Shown in pieces: positions 32,946-43,837 of a stretch of DNA of 64,000 bases. Source of the DNA: Clonostachys chloroleuca (taxonomy: Eukaryota > Ascomycota > Sordariomycetes > Hypocreales > Bionectriaceae); assembly GCA_037952775.1 (NCBI GenBank), contig JBANAY010000003.1:10354001-10418000 (forward strand). Reading direction: 5' to 3'. The notes under the pieces are model-generated. The model worked only from the letters and a program-made list of their open reading frames with translations. It had not been told where the DNA came from and ran no database searches. The position numbers were made by a program, and so were the translations under genes. The stretch's first letter is position 1. Each line of letters begins with the position of its first letter.

Positions 32946-35900
32946 TCAAGACCTAGGATCCACTTGGCTCTCTTGGTCGTCAGAATCCTCTTCAGTATCG
33001 TCGTAGTAGTCATTCTGTTGGCTCTCGCCCGGCTTCTTTTCCTTCTTCTTGAAACTCAAAAATCTCTTGAATGCATTGGGTTGCTCTTCTGGAATGTCAT
33101 CCTTTTCGGACGAGTACTCATAGAAGAGTTTTGGAACCAGTAATCGGTATGGCACAGTGATGCCGGTGGGATCCTTGGGATTGACTTCGACATTGAGGCA
33201 GATATCCAGCCCGCCTTCGAGGTCGACCTCATACTGTTCTGCCTTCTTCATCTGCTTGGTCGAGAGGCCAGTTGGGGTCCGCATGAATGGCTTCATTGCT
33301 TGTGGCGGAATAGAGCCGTCATCAAACTGGGCCGAGCCCACCGCCTGCGTCCTCTGATGTGGCCTTGAGTGGAAATACGCATCATCGCCTTCCGAGTACT
33401 CATCTTCGTATGCTGCGCCTCCCCGAAGGCCTGATGGACGCTCTCGGCCATAGTATTGGGTCTCATAGTAATCGTCGTCATCATCTTCCGGCGCAAAGTT
33501 GCCTCGCTGCGAAAAGTTGTCTCTTTGTGAGAAGTTGTCTCTCTGGGAGAAGTTGTCTCTCTGAGAGAAATTATCCCTCTGCGAAAAGTTATCCCTCTGG
33601 GAGAAATTATCTCGCTGAGAAAAGTTGTCTCTTTGCGGAAAGGTATCCCTAGGCGCAAAGTTATCGCTGCTGGCGGCAGCCATATTCTTTTGCTTCTGGC
33701 TACCGCGTCTCAGGAAGCTGAAAAGGCCTCGCTTTTGGGTCGCCTCACCCTGGCCTAAAGACATGCTTCTTGTCAATGGCGGGGGTTGAGCCTCCTCTTT
33801 GGGTACTTTGGGTTCCTTGGGTCCCTTGGGTTCTGATCGTGACAGTCGGCGCGAGAGGCTACGGAATAGACCTCCAGAAACGGGGGGTTTGGGACCCCGG
33901 ACAGATTCCTTGGACATGTCAGGCCGGTGCGAAGGTCCGCTCAGAGAAAACCTTCTGAAAAGACCACCACTTCCACCTGCACTACCTGTACCACCTCCAC
34001 CACCTGCGCTGCTTTCAGGTGCTTGCTGTGGGCTTGGAAATTCGTCAGGAATTGACAGGGGTTCAGGTGTCTGTGGTGGCGTGGTGCCTGGCTCCCATCT
34101 CCGGATAGAACACCAGTTGCGATGAGGTAGAAGACGCTTGTTGTTCCTCGGCTTGCCATCAACACCGTTTGAGAACAATGGGATCATACTTTCGTCGGTC
34201 TGTTTGTCAAAATGGTGAACTTTATGCCGCTTATTCAGTGCATCTGCCACAATGTCAGGGGGTGGCGTGTTCGCAATTGCCGACGAGATGATGTTCGGCA
34301 TATATCTGGGGTCCCTGTGTTTGGCCAGCCCCTGCTTGGGGTTGGAACAGAATTGACCAACTGCGGCAAGATTGACATCACCGCTGAGGATTGTCACTCG
34401 GAGCGACTTATCAATGGCTAGATCTTGGAAATCCTCAATCACAAAGTTTCTCTCCTCTTTGTGATTCCTGGCTGTCCAATGGTCCCGTAGGTCATCCATC
34501 ACTTCGGCGCCATTCTCAATGTTGCTGAGACCTTTACCAAAGAGACCCCTTCGGCTAAGACGTTTGATAGGATCCATCGCCCGAGAGGAGAAACTATTTT
34601 GTGGGTTAGCTCCGAACCAATCTATGAAAAATATGAATTATTGAGGCTGCAAGACTTACATATTTTCAAGCCAATCCAAACGAGGATATGCCAACGGGAT
34701 CGCAAATACAACAAGCAGGTGTTCAACTTGGCCTCGTCTAAATTCGTTGTACACTCGATCATTGATGGCTTCCCAGGTGTTCTCGTTCATTACCTCGAGC
34801 TCGGTCCTCTCAGTTCGGCAATCAACGGCGAGAAGTGAAACCTTAGAGCCCAAAGACATGTAGAGACTACGCGACAGCTCGTTGACATAAGGTCCAGGCT
34901 CAGAACCCAGTATCCAACTTGGCTCAGAAGCCTGCGTTTCTGGGATAATGGTCTGATGTTGGAACAGCATGTAGTATTTAAATGCAACAGCTCCAATGCC
35001 TGACAGCACTGGCGAGCTCATATCCTTATCAGGATACGACCCAAAGCCATGGAAACTCTCACGATCTGACCACATGTTCACCATGGGGATCTGCGAGTTC
35101 GCAAGGCCAAAAAGACCAGAGGAAAACCATTGGCAATATCGTTGCAGGTAAAATTCCTCCACCTGCTTCTGCAGATGGGCCGAGAATGGAGCTGATCTCT
35201 TTTCGGCGGGACTCCTTAGCTCAAGCCAGCGGATGAACAGATTACAGTGGTCAGCAACTGAGTCATTGTATATTTGGTTGCCTCCTCCGATCATGACGTG
35301 GAATGGTGAGCTCTGGTGACTGTTCAACACATCGCGCCACATCGGATCGGGGCCGCTCACGGCATCCGTATTAACGTCGATGCTGAAACCGTTGCCGCTG
35401 TGGAACATGATGTTCATCGTTTTCCCATGTGCAGGCACCCAGAAAGCCATAGCCGGTCCACGATTAATACGGTATGCAATTCGCTGCTGGTTCTGCTGAA
35501 GCTCAACTTCTATGTTGAACCTCCAGAACGTCACTCCCTTCTCGGTGTGAAGTCGGAAGCCTCTAACATCCTTGTACTTCTGCGCCTTCTCGCCGTCAAG
35601 CTCGATGCGCTTCATCCTGCTCGCGAAGCTGCCATGAGACTCCGCGGGATCCTCTGGATCCGGAGGGCTTCTTGTCGACTCAAATAAGCCATCCTCGGTC
35701 TCATCCTGAGACAGATCTATGCCCTCATCCAGGTGGTCCACCGGCCGCACGTACAAGGTTTCGCCACGACGACCAAGCTTGGGATGGCCGGCGACTGGGT
35801 CCACGTACTCGGGTGATAGTTCGCCGTTGACTTTGTGTGGAGGGGTAGGAAGAAGCTCGATGTCTTGGACAAATAATCGAAGCGTCGGAGCGATTTCGTA

Positions 35901-37932
35901 CGACGAGTCCGAATTCCGTGTAACAATCATTATGCTTCCTCGCCATATGTCTCTCTCCGCACTTGCACCGCCGGTGCGTGGCTGCAGCTTTTCGCGGCGG
36001 ATACCGCAGTATCTGAGAAGCGGACCGCACTCTAGATACAGCGGTGGTTTGAATCGAGTTGGAGCTAAGTAGAGGTCAGAGTTGATTTGGGAAAAAGGAG
36101 TTTATTAATGACTTACAATCATTATTGTCGTACTCTCCCTCAAAGGCTTCAGCCCGCCGTTGTCTACCCGAATAGCTCGAGGTCTTCCGGTGGCCGCTAT
36201 TCTCCCACCAGGCCTTATTCCTATCGCTGGAAGCTGGGATATCATGGGATATTTGGTCTTTGGATAACTTCAGCATCGACCCCGCAAGTAAGCCGACGGT
36301 TGCTTTTTTCCACTCGTCTAGCCAAACCGGCGACTTGTAGAGCCCTTCACCAGGATGCATACTTTCCCTATTAATCTGGGTTTGACTGGTAGAGCCAGCA
36401 ACAGGGACGGGCAAATAGGATTCTTGCTGTGAACGCTGTGCCGAAGCCCCCTCGCCGTGGTGGCGCGGTGCCACGTCCTGCCTGACCGTGTTACTTCTAG
36501 TGACGGGCCGGGCAGCAAGATCAGGCTCTGCACGCTGCTTTCCGTGGCCAGGCTCTGTAGCTCTGCGCTGAAGCCCCTGTGGATAATCACCAGCTGCCTC
36601 AGGCTGGTAGATGGCACGATCCCTTGTGTCGATTGATTGTCTCCTGTTATGGTCTCTTGTTCTACTTGGCTGTGCCGCAGAATGGTGATGACTGGAGGGT
36701 CCAGAACTGGCAGTTTGTGAGAAACCATCGTCTCGTGGATGACGCTGATTATCTCTAGGAGGGTTGGCTTTCGATCTGCTGCTCCCATTTCGCGCCACAG
36801 ATGACGAGACTGGCACTTGGGCTTGAGCACTCTCTTTGTGAGTGTAGGGGCGTTCGACATAAGCGTCCTCAACATCATGCTGGGGAATATCCACATCGTC
36901 ACGAGCGGCGCGCTCACGGAAGCTCAAATTGCGCTTAGGGTGCCCAGGTCCGGGATCTTGGTGATGTGCCGATTGCGCATTCCCCCATTGCTGTGTTATG
37001 CTTGGGCCATTGCTCCGGAGTTCACCATGCGATTGGTGACGTTGTTGGGGTTGATTCTGGGGTGCTTCCTTCCGGACAGACGATTCTCTAGAGCTAGGAA
37101 CTTCTCTACTTGGCGCACTCGGCACAGCGACTGGATCTAGCCTTGGGACATCACGGCTCACTGATTGCTTGCGGCTGCGTGAGGAAGCTGGCTGGGCAGC
37201 CCCTCCAGCCTTCAATGCGTATCTTTCCCGGGCTCGACGCTCCGCGGCTTCCACACGGGCTCGCTTTTCCTCTTTTGTCATGGTGTCGAGCGTCATCTCG
37301 AGTCTCTGGAGTGGTGATTTCGGCAGTGCTCCTTTCCGACGTTGTGAGCCCCCTCCATTTTTCCTCGTCAGAATTTCAGCACTTTCTTGTGGGAATTGGC
37401 TGTCATCGGCCTGGGCAGTCAAGTTGTGCCCGTTTGGCTCCTGTTCGTATTCCTCCTCCTTGTAATCCATCTTCTTTCGGATTGGAGAAGCTGGCTCCCG
37501 CGAGCGGCTGTCTCCTCTGGGGGAGGTCTGGACGTGTGATGGGCCCTTGCTGTAAGGTTGCCCAAAGCCTAAAGGAGGACCACGAGATGTGTCGGGGGCA
37601 ATTGATATATCAGGAGAGATAGGTTCCTCGTCGCTAAAGTCGTCGGCCCGTGCAATTTTAGCACGATGTCGAGCCCTCGCTGAGGTTTGGTCTGTCGGAG
37701 CAGGTGGCCGTTGATATGAGGCAGGTCTTGGAGCTAGACCTTGAGCAACTATAGAAGAAGGGACAGGAGATTCGAAGGACGGACTGAAGGGTGAATCAGT
37801 GAGCGCAGTCTGCACCGAAGCGCGGCGGTTATGTGATGTTAGTGGTGGAGCATCCAGCGAGCTTTCTTCTGATATGCGCTGAGCTCTGACAATTTTCGGC
37901 CCAGGCAGTTGGCCCCAGTAGGGTGCGGCCAT
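32946..37932 (-). CDS. large PhoD-like phosphatase-domain protein, probable pseudoenzyme
   Basis: Minus strand, three exons: 36117-37932, 34660-36064, 32946-34593 (1,622 aa); introns 52 and 66 nt. Residues 1-600 are disordered and rich in Ser, Arg, Pro and Gln, with one helical stretch (MTKEEKRARVEAAERRARER). Residues about 606-1240 match the fungal PhoD-like (PhoD_2) domain: FHVMIGGGNQIYND, QRYCQWFSSGLFGLANSQIP, GFGSYPD, AVAFKYYMLFQHQ, DDLRDHWTARNHKEER, NPKQGLAKHRDPRYMP, NKRLLPHRNWCSIRRWEPG. Motifs that normally carry metal ligands are altered: GGGNQ, WSDRESFHG and SGDVNLAA. The tail carries a QRDNFS hexapeptide repeat near residues 1385-1440 and ends acidic. ATG 37932 (MAAPYWGQ) is chosen; the in-frame TTG at 37938 is not a start. 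Confidence 0.88.
33491..33662 (-). repeat. 18-bp coding repeat encoding QRDNFS units
   Basis: About seven 18-bp units plus degenerate flanking ones, all in frame, encoding consecutive QRDNFS hexapeptides within the PhoD-like protein tail. Units differ at synonymous positions (for example CTCTCTGG versus CCCTCTGC), so the array is not a very recent duplication. Confidence 0.9.
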
Positions 37933-40653
37933 CAGCAATGCAGCCGTGATTGGTCGTGGAGAAGCAAGATGGGGCTAATTGAAAGAGCCTTACTGCAAGC
38001 GAGGCTGGAGGTTGGAGCTACAAGGAAGGGAAAAAGAAACCGTTCGGGGTGTCTGGGCCTGGGCGTTGAGGACGGTTGGACTCCAGCCTCCCCAGCACGA
38101 GGCAGCTAACGCAGACAGGCGTAGGCTAATGGGCCGGTATGTGCGTTGCAGGGCCGGTAGATGGCACGGAGGTAATTATGGATTTATACGCAGGTGATGG
38201 GTACATACGAACCATGCAGAGATCTTCTTGGAGGTTCGGGGCGATGGTAATTGAGCCTGTTGGCCTGATGCGGTCTTTAGGATCGGATGGAGACGGCCAT
38301 TCTAACTAGGGAGGTGCTCGTGGTGTGCAGATAGTGCACCGTACGCCCGAGAATGATGAAAAAGACTTGGCTGCTGCTGTAGGTCTGATTTGCAGTCTGA
38401 CGCAGGGTTTTCGGCTTGAGCACAACGGCCAGAGCAGTTGAACGGAGGCTGGGAATTGCTTCGAAACTATGATACGGAGTACAACGGCAGGAAATGGAAT
38501 AGCTGGGTTCGGGCGAGATGAAAGCCAAGTGGGAGATGCCTGACATCACGCTGAGTATCGTCAGGAACTGGGCCGGACCCTGGCCCTCCTCGGTGATCCC
38601 TGTGATGACGATGCAGTCGATGGTGGCTGGGAGTAGCGGTCACAAGTCCCACATGTTCAGGGAACTCATTAACCCAGGCCACATCACATCCATGACCCAT
38701 TGACGATGGGAGCCGCCAACAATTGCTCCTCCTAGTGGCCAAGGCATCTAGATAGGTAAGGTACCAGTTAGTCCCCGCTAGGTTGAGGTCATGGACGAAA
38801 TGCGGGAGGCTGGTGTTTGAGGGTACCCACAAGCCGTTCCCCCAGGGGTAGCTGTGAGTACAGCTGCTTGCTTCCGTCCGAGTCCCTGTGAAGTGGCCAG
38901 GGGCAGTTCGGAAGGTTCAGATGTCCTTGGGATGTCTTGAATTCGCTGATCAGGCAGAATCATTTGCTTGATTCCCGTCGGCAAGCGCAGCCATGCTGCT
39001 GCTGCTTCTGCCAGGTACACCGACAGTTTAGGCACGAAGTACCTGGAAATACCAGCGTTGTACTTGCGGAAGGTTCCTTGCAGGGTTAAGCGGAGGCCCA
39101 GGAGCGCTTCCGGGTTGTTAAAAAATGGATCAGCCGTTACCTAGCGTTCCGTCTGTTGCCTTCCCGCAGCTGTTCCTGATCCAGGTTTCACTTGGCCCTG
39201 GCGATGCCCGATATTGCGTTCCCAGCCTCGGACTTATTCATGCTTGCGGAGACGGGGCTGTAGAATGTGCCAGGTGATTCCTCTTGTGTCTGTGGGCCGT
39301 ATCTCGACGCTGTCATTAGAATGAAGAAGGGGAATTTGGCCTGGATCGTCAGGTTCCAGTGTGTTTACCAGGGCGGAGTACCTGCTATCGTGATGGCTTG
39401 ATGATCAGGGAGCGTATAAGTGGCTTGCCGTCCATTGCTTCAGAATATTCAGCTTAGTGCCCGAAACACACATGTCCCTTTCCCCAAGAGTGGGCCAATG
39501 CTCTTATTATTCTTGCATGTAAGGTAGCTTGCGTAATGTAATTAAGGGACATCAGACACAGCATTACCTACTGCAGCAAGGTTTGGTCTAGATTATGATG
39601 AGACTGTTAAGCTTGAACCGGAAGCCTTCTGTTGTGTAACTGGTCGCCGACAGCACCAGGCCGTTGTGACAGATGTGCCCAGCCGCAACACGAGCTGAAA
39701 GTTCTCGATGAGATCCCAATTTCTGGTTCCTAGGTTGTATGAATCTTGTAAATCGCTAATCTGCTTGGTACTACATAAAGCTAGTCCAACCATCAGCAAG
39801 TATTGTCCTCTCCCCCCAGGTGATTGTCAGGTTATCCGGTGCTTCCAGATAAATCCATTCAAGGTTACGCCCATCTAAAACACTCGGAATCTAAGTCTGT
39901 GCTTCTCTTTCTTTTCAGCATTCATCTCCAACTCGATGATCCTCTCCGATAAACATCGTGGCAGCTTTTTGCTTACCCTTTGCTAGGAACAATAGCTTTC
40001 CAATCAATTGATAGAATTACTGCTCTTGACAATCGGGTAAATTAACAAGAGGATAAAAATGAAAAAAGGGGACTAGTTGCCAAAATGTGGTTAACAAGTG
40101 AGAGCTTGGTTCATCCTTCCCTCACTTTGAGGCGAGTAGATTCTTTATGCCTGATTTATGAGGCTAGCATGAACTTAAGCAAAAGTTGAGTCCTATTGTG
40201 GAAGGTGGGGGAATGTCAAAAAAAGATACTAGCGCATGGACAAAGTCAACCAACTTTAGAAATTTGTGTGGGCGCGCGACAGTCGCTTGTAGTGGCACAA
40301 GGCACAGCGGGCAGGCGGCGCCGACAATTTTTCTGCACTCCAACAGTCAGCATCAACCCTGGCCCAAGTCCCTTCCTACACACCTCGCTCGCCACTACCT
40401 ACCTTACCCAACACAATTCGCTGTCGGCTCTCACCCGTTCACCTCCTCCTTGGTAGATAGATTTGCCTGGCGCAAGTTCTACTTACCTAGTACCTGCTTC
40501 TCCTTGCGAAAATAGTGGATCTATTTTCCTCACCACTTTAACAGATCGCGATACTTCCTTGGGTCGACCGCTCCCCACATCGATTCTTGTTCCGCTCAAG
40601 TTCTCTGCTTGCAAACTCGGTCCACTGACTTGCGCGCCTTTCCGACTGCAACG
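37933..40653. other. 2.7-kb region between PhoD-like gene and eIF4E
   Basis: Holds the divergent promoters of both neighbours. The middle, minus strand about 38380-39316, has coding-like segments in more than one frame (listed separately). The right 500 nt are pyrimidine-rich and probably the eIF4E promoter and leader. No other gene recognised. Confidence 0.5.
38380..39316 (-). pseudogene. unresolved coding-like segments, possible relic or multi-exon membrane protein gene
   Basis: Minus-strand segments read like protein but do not join into one clean frame. A possible first exon begins at ATG 39316 (MTASRYGPQTQEES). A segment at about 38830-39120 reads ALLGLRLTLQGTFRKY, then YFVPKLSVYLAEAAAAWL. 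A segment from about 38745 reads PWPLGGAIVGGSHRQW, then MDVMWPGLMSSLNMWDL, meets an in-frame TGA, and continues ATIDCIVITGITEEG and FLTILSVMSGISHLAFIS. Just before it, ACTAAC followed by TATCTAG looks like an intron end. The hydrophobic pattern suggests a membrane protein. I could not place the other splice sites or name a family; a decayed gene is as likely as an intact one. Confidence 0.25.
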
Positions 40654-41514
40654 ATGTCTGAAACCGACATGAACAAGCAGGTTGATTTGTCAACCATCCC
40701 CATTTCGCCCAATGGAAAGGAGGAGGCAGACGCCGTCGACGATGGCAAGCCAGTCACCGTCTTCCACGACAAGGACAACTTCAACGTCAAGCATCCCCTC
40801 CAGAACAAATGGACCCTGTGGTTCACCAAGCCCCCTAGTGGCAAGGTGAGATGCCCTCGTTCTAACCTCCGTGAATCACGCTGACCTCATTTGTGGGTAG
40901 GGAGATAACTGGAATGACCTTCTGAAGGAAGTCATCACATTTGATTCAGTGGAGGAGTTCTGGGGCGTCTATGTGCGTTGTCCCCTGCAGAACATGGCAA
41001 AATTAATTTACTGACAAAAGAATAGAATAATGTCGCCGCAGTATCCGAGCTGGCTCTGAAATCCGATTACCATCTTTTCAAGGCTGGCGTCCGACCCGAG
41101 TGGGAGGACCCTCAGAACAAGCACGGTGGAAAGTGGTCCTACCAGTACAAGGAGAAGCGAAATGTCGATGTTGACCGACTCTGGCTTCAGGTCATGATGT
41201 CTGCTATTGGTGAGACACTTGAGGACGAAGACGACGGTGAAGTGATGGGCGTGGTCGTCAACGTCCGCAAGGCCTTCTATCGAATCGGTGTCTGGACTCG
41301 CACGATAGGAAAGAGCATTCCAGGCCGAGGTGATGGTGATGTGGCAGGCGGCAAGGGTCGCACCAACGAGAAGGGCAAGAACATCCTGTTGAACATCGGT
41401 CGCCGGTTCAAGGAGGTTCTCGAACTTCCCGCTAATGAGCAGGTCGAGTTCTCAGGCCACACAGACAGCGCGAATGCTGGAAGTACCAGGGCCAAGGCCA
41501 AGCATGTTGTGTAA
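40654..41514 (+). CDS. translation initiation factor eIF4E
   Basis: Three exons: 40654-40845, 40901-40972, 41026-41514 (250 aa). eIF4E binds the mRNA 5' cap and recruits eIF4G for translation initiation. The folded core starts at HPLQNKWTLWFTKP, whose Trp stacks on the cap; then NWNDLLKEVITFDSVEEFW; then FKAGVRPEWEDPQNKHGGKW, with the second cap-stacking Trp followed by Glu. The cap-phosphate-binding region is VVVNVRKAFYRIGVWTRT. Introns of 55 and 53 nt split the core at SGK/GDNW and VY/NNV. The N-terminal 45 residues and the tail after about 225 are disordered, as usual. Confidence 0.95.
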
Positions 41515-41961
41515 AGGCTGCTTTGTGGCCGCAACAAGATGAGAACTTTTTTTATTGAACCTAGAGCCAGGTCTTTTTTGGACTGCCCTGCCACAGTGTC
41601 CTGGCGCATGGGTGGAAATTTCTTGGAACCAGCATGGCGATCAGGTTACGGGGAGGAAAATCATTCAATATCATGACATGGGTTTGATGTAAGCTTAGAA
41701 TGCTGGCTACCACAGCTTACGAAACACTGAGGTTCAAGACCGGCGTTAGTAGGAACATTGTTTCTCGAGTGGATGAGCGTTCAGGCGGATGCGGCCAGTA
41801 TTCAGTATTGGTTCGTAATAATGGAATTTCCCCCTGTCCTTTTGTTCCGAGATGTCTTCATACAATGATATTATTTCGTTAGATGCATGCCGAGTTATTA
41901 TATTTTTATTTTGCTAAATGTATCGTACAGTGTGCTTTCAAGGAGCAAATGACATGCTAAA
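41515..41961. other. convergent 3' flanks
   Basis: 447 nt between the eIF4E stop and the acyl-CoA ligase stop; AT-rich to the right. No gene seen. Confidence 0.6.
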
Positions 41962-43837
41962 CTACATTTCATCATCGCTGTGCTCATCCTTGAAGATGGA
42001 TTTAACGAGTTGCTTTTTGTTGATTTTGCCCATGGCATTGCGAGGTATGTGGTCCACAAGTTTCATGACTTGAGGAATCTTATAGTTGGCCAGCCGCCCC
42101 TTGAGAGACGGCGCATATCCATGGGACTCCAGGTCGTTGCAACCTCCGAGTTGAGAATCAGGACAGCCCCGACCTTTTGACCCCAATTACCACTTGGCAC
42201 CGCCACAACGGCGGCCTCGGATACTTCAGGCAGGGAGAGCAATTCCCGCTCGACTTCGAGCGCGCTCACCTTCTCGCCTCCCGTCTTGATGATGTCCGCC
42301 GACTTGCGGCCGAGGATGAAGTACAGGGGGCCCTTGGTCCAGGACTGAGCAAAGGCGGCCGACTCGACGGGACGACGAACGGCGACGTCGCCGGTCTTGA
42401 ACCACGAGCCCTTGCCGTCCGGATCGGAGACGAACTCGGCGGCCGTGGCGGTAGGGTTCCGCCAGTACTCCTTGAAGATGGTGGGCCCACGCAGCTGGAT
42501 CTCTCCGGAGCGCTCGCGGCCCGTGACGGGGTCGACGTCGCCCTCTCCCGGCTGGATGACGTCGCCGGTGTCGACGTCGACGAGGCGGGCCTGGACGGAG
42601 GGGAGGGGCCAGCCGACGCTGGCATCGACACGGTCGGAGGGGTGGAGGCCGCAGCTGAGGGCCATGCCAACCTCGGTCATGCCGTAGCGCTCGAGGAGGA
42701 CGCTGCCGTGGCTGAGGGAGCGCCAGGAGGCCTTGATGGGGGTGGGGAGGGCAGCAGAGCCAGAGATGCTGAGGCGCATGTGCTCTGGGGAGACGGCCGT
42801 GCGGGCGGCCGTCTGCATCTCGGGGGGTAGGAGCTTGTGGGTGGCGAGGAGGCGGCTGTAGACGGTTGGGACGACGGTGAAGAAGGTGATTTTGGGCTTG
42901 GCCTGTGCTGGGGAGGAGGTGCCGTTGGTGGGGAGGAAGGGGGCTGCGAGGCGGGACCAGACGGCGTCGGCGTTGAAGGGGAACATGAACTCGATGGAGG
43001 AGCCGGCGAGGAGGGGGGTGAGGATGGCGTTGACGGTGCCGTGGATGTGGTGGAGGGGGAGGACGTGGAGTAGCCGGTCTTTGGGGGAGTACTCCCATGC
43101 TTCGATCAGGGATTTGCTCTGAGCTGCGAGGACTGATTGTGGGAGGAGAACTCCTTTCTGCTGGAAGTTAGCATATCTGACGTGGGTTGTGTGTAGTTGG
43201 GACATGACGTACCGGCCGGTTTGTAGTCCCAGAGGTATAGAGCATCATGCCGGCATTGCCAGGGCCTGCGTCGTCCCATGATATATCCTCCTTCTTCCCT
43301 TGGCCACCGAGATGCTTTGACAGCTCTAGATGGGAGGGGCTGGCTGTCAGGTCTGATTCCAGGACCTGCTTTGCCTTGGCACCAAACTTGGCGGAGGAGA
43401 CGAGAACGGATGCTTCACTCTGGTTTAAGATATACTGCAATTCTGGGACTGGGAATGCAGGGGACAGAGGCACGGCGATTGATCGTGCGGCCATGATAGC
43501 CAACAATGTCACTGATCAACCCAATGGCACAGCGGCACACGGTATTAGCGAAAATGACACTCTAGGCTTTTCTTACGGATATGAGTCTATATCTGGTTCC
43601 CAGAGCTTGCTCACCTACGTAATCATAGCTGTTCTCTACTAGAAAAGCCACTCTCTCGCCGTCCAGGTCGGCACCGCCCCGGGCGTGTCTAATGCGGTCC
43701 ATTGCGCGGCCAACATCGCCGAGGAGCTCGCCATAGGTGAAGGAGCGGCCTGATAGGCTGTGGACCACGGCGGTGGACGCCGGGTCGTGGGTCGCAACGG
43801 CTTCAAGGACCGGCAGGCGTGGCAGGGTAGTAGCCAT
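41962..43837 (-). CDS. malonyl-CoA synthetase-like acyl-CoA ligase (ACSF3 type), frameshifted near the C-terminus
   Basis: Minus strand, exons 43615-43837, 43213-43511 and 41962-43157; introns 103 and 55 nt. AMP-forming ligases of this family activate short dicarboxylates such as malonate to their CoA esters. Motifs in order: SFTYGELLGDVGRAMDRIRH, VAFLVENSYDYV, the phosphate loop YTSGTTNRPKGVLLPQS, HVLPLHHIHGTVNA, RYGMTEVGMALS, and LGRKSADIIKTGGEKVSALE. The last exon is 1,196 nt, one base short of a frame: after SPMDMRR (about 42108) the sequence continues in another frame as LKGRLANYKIPQ and PRNAMGKINKKQL. The second frame holds the catalytic lysine of the A10 motif. As read, the protein ends early at RFLKS and would lack it. 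Malonate specificity is inferred from overall resemblance. Confidence 0.85.

Noticed and set aside
42177..43098. Long frames on the plus strand and in a second minus frame across the acyl-CoA ligase
   Set aside because: GC-rich shadows of a gene whose sense frame carries all AMP-ligase motifs.
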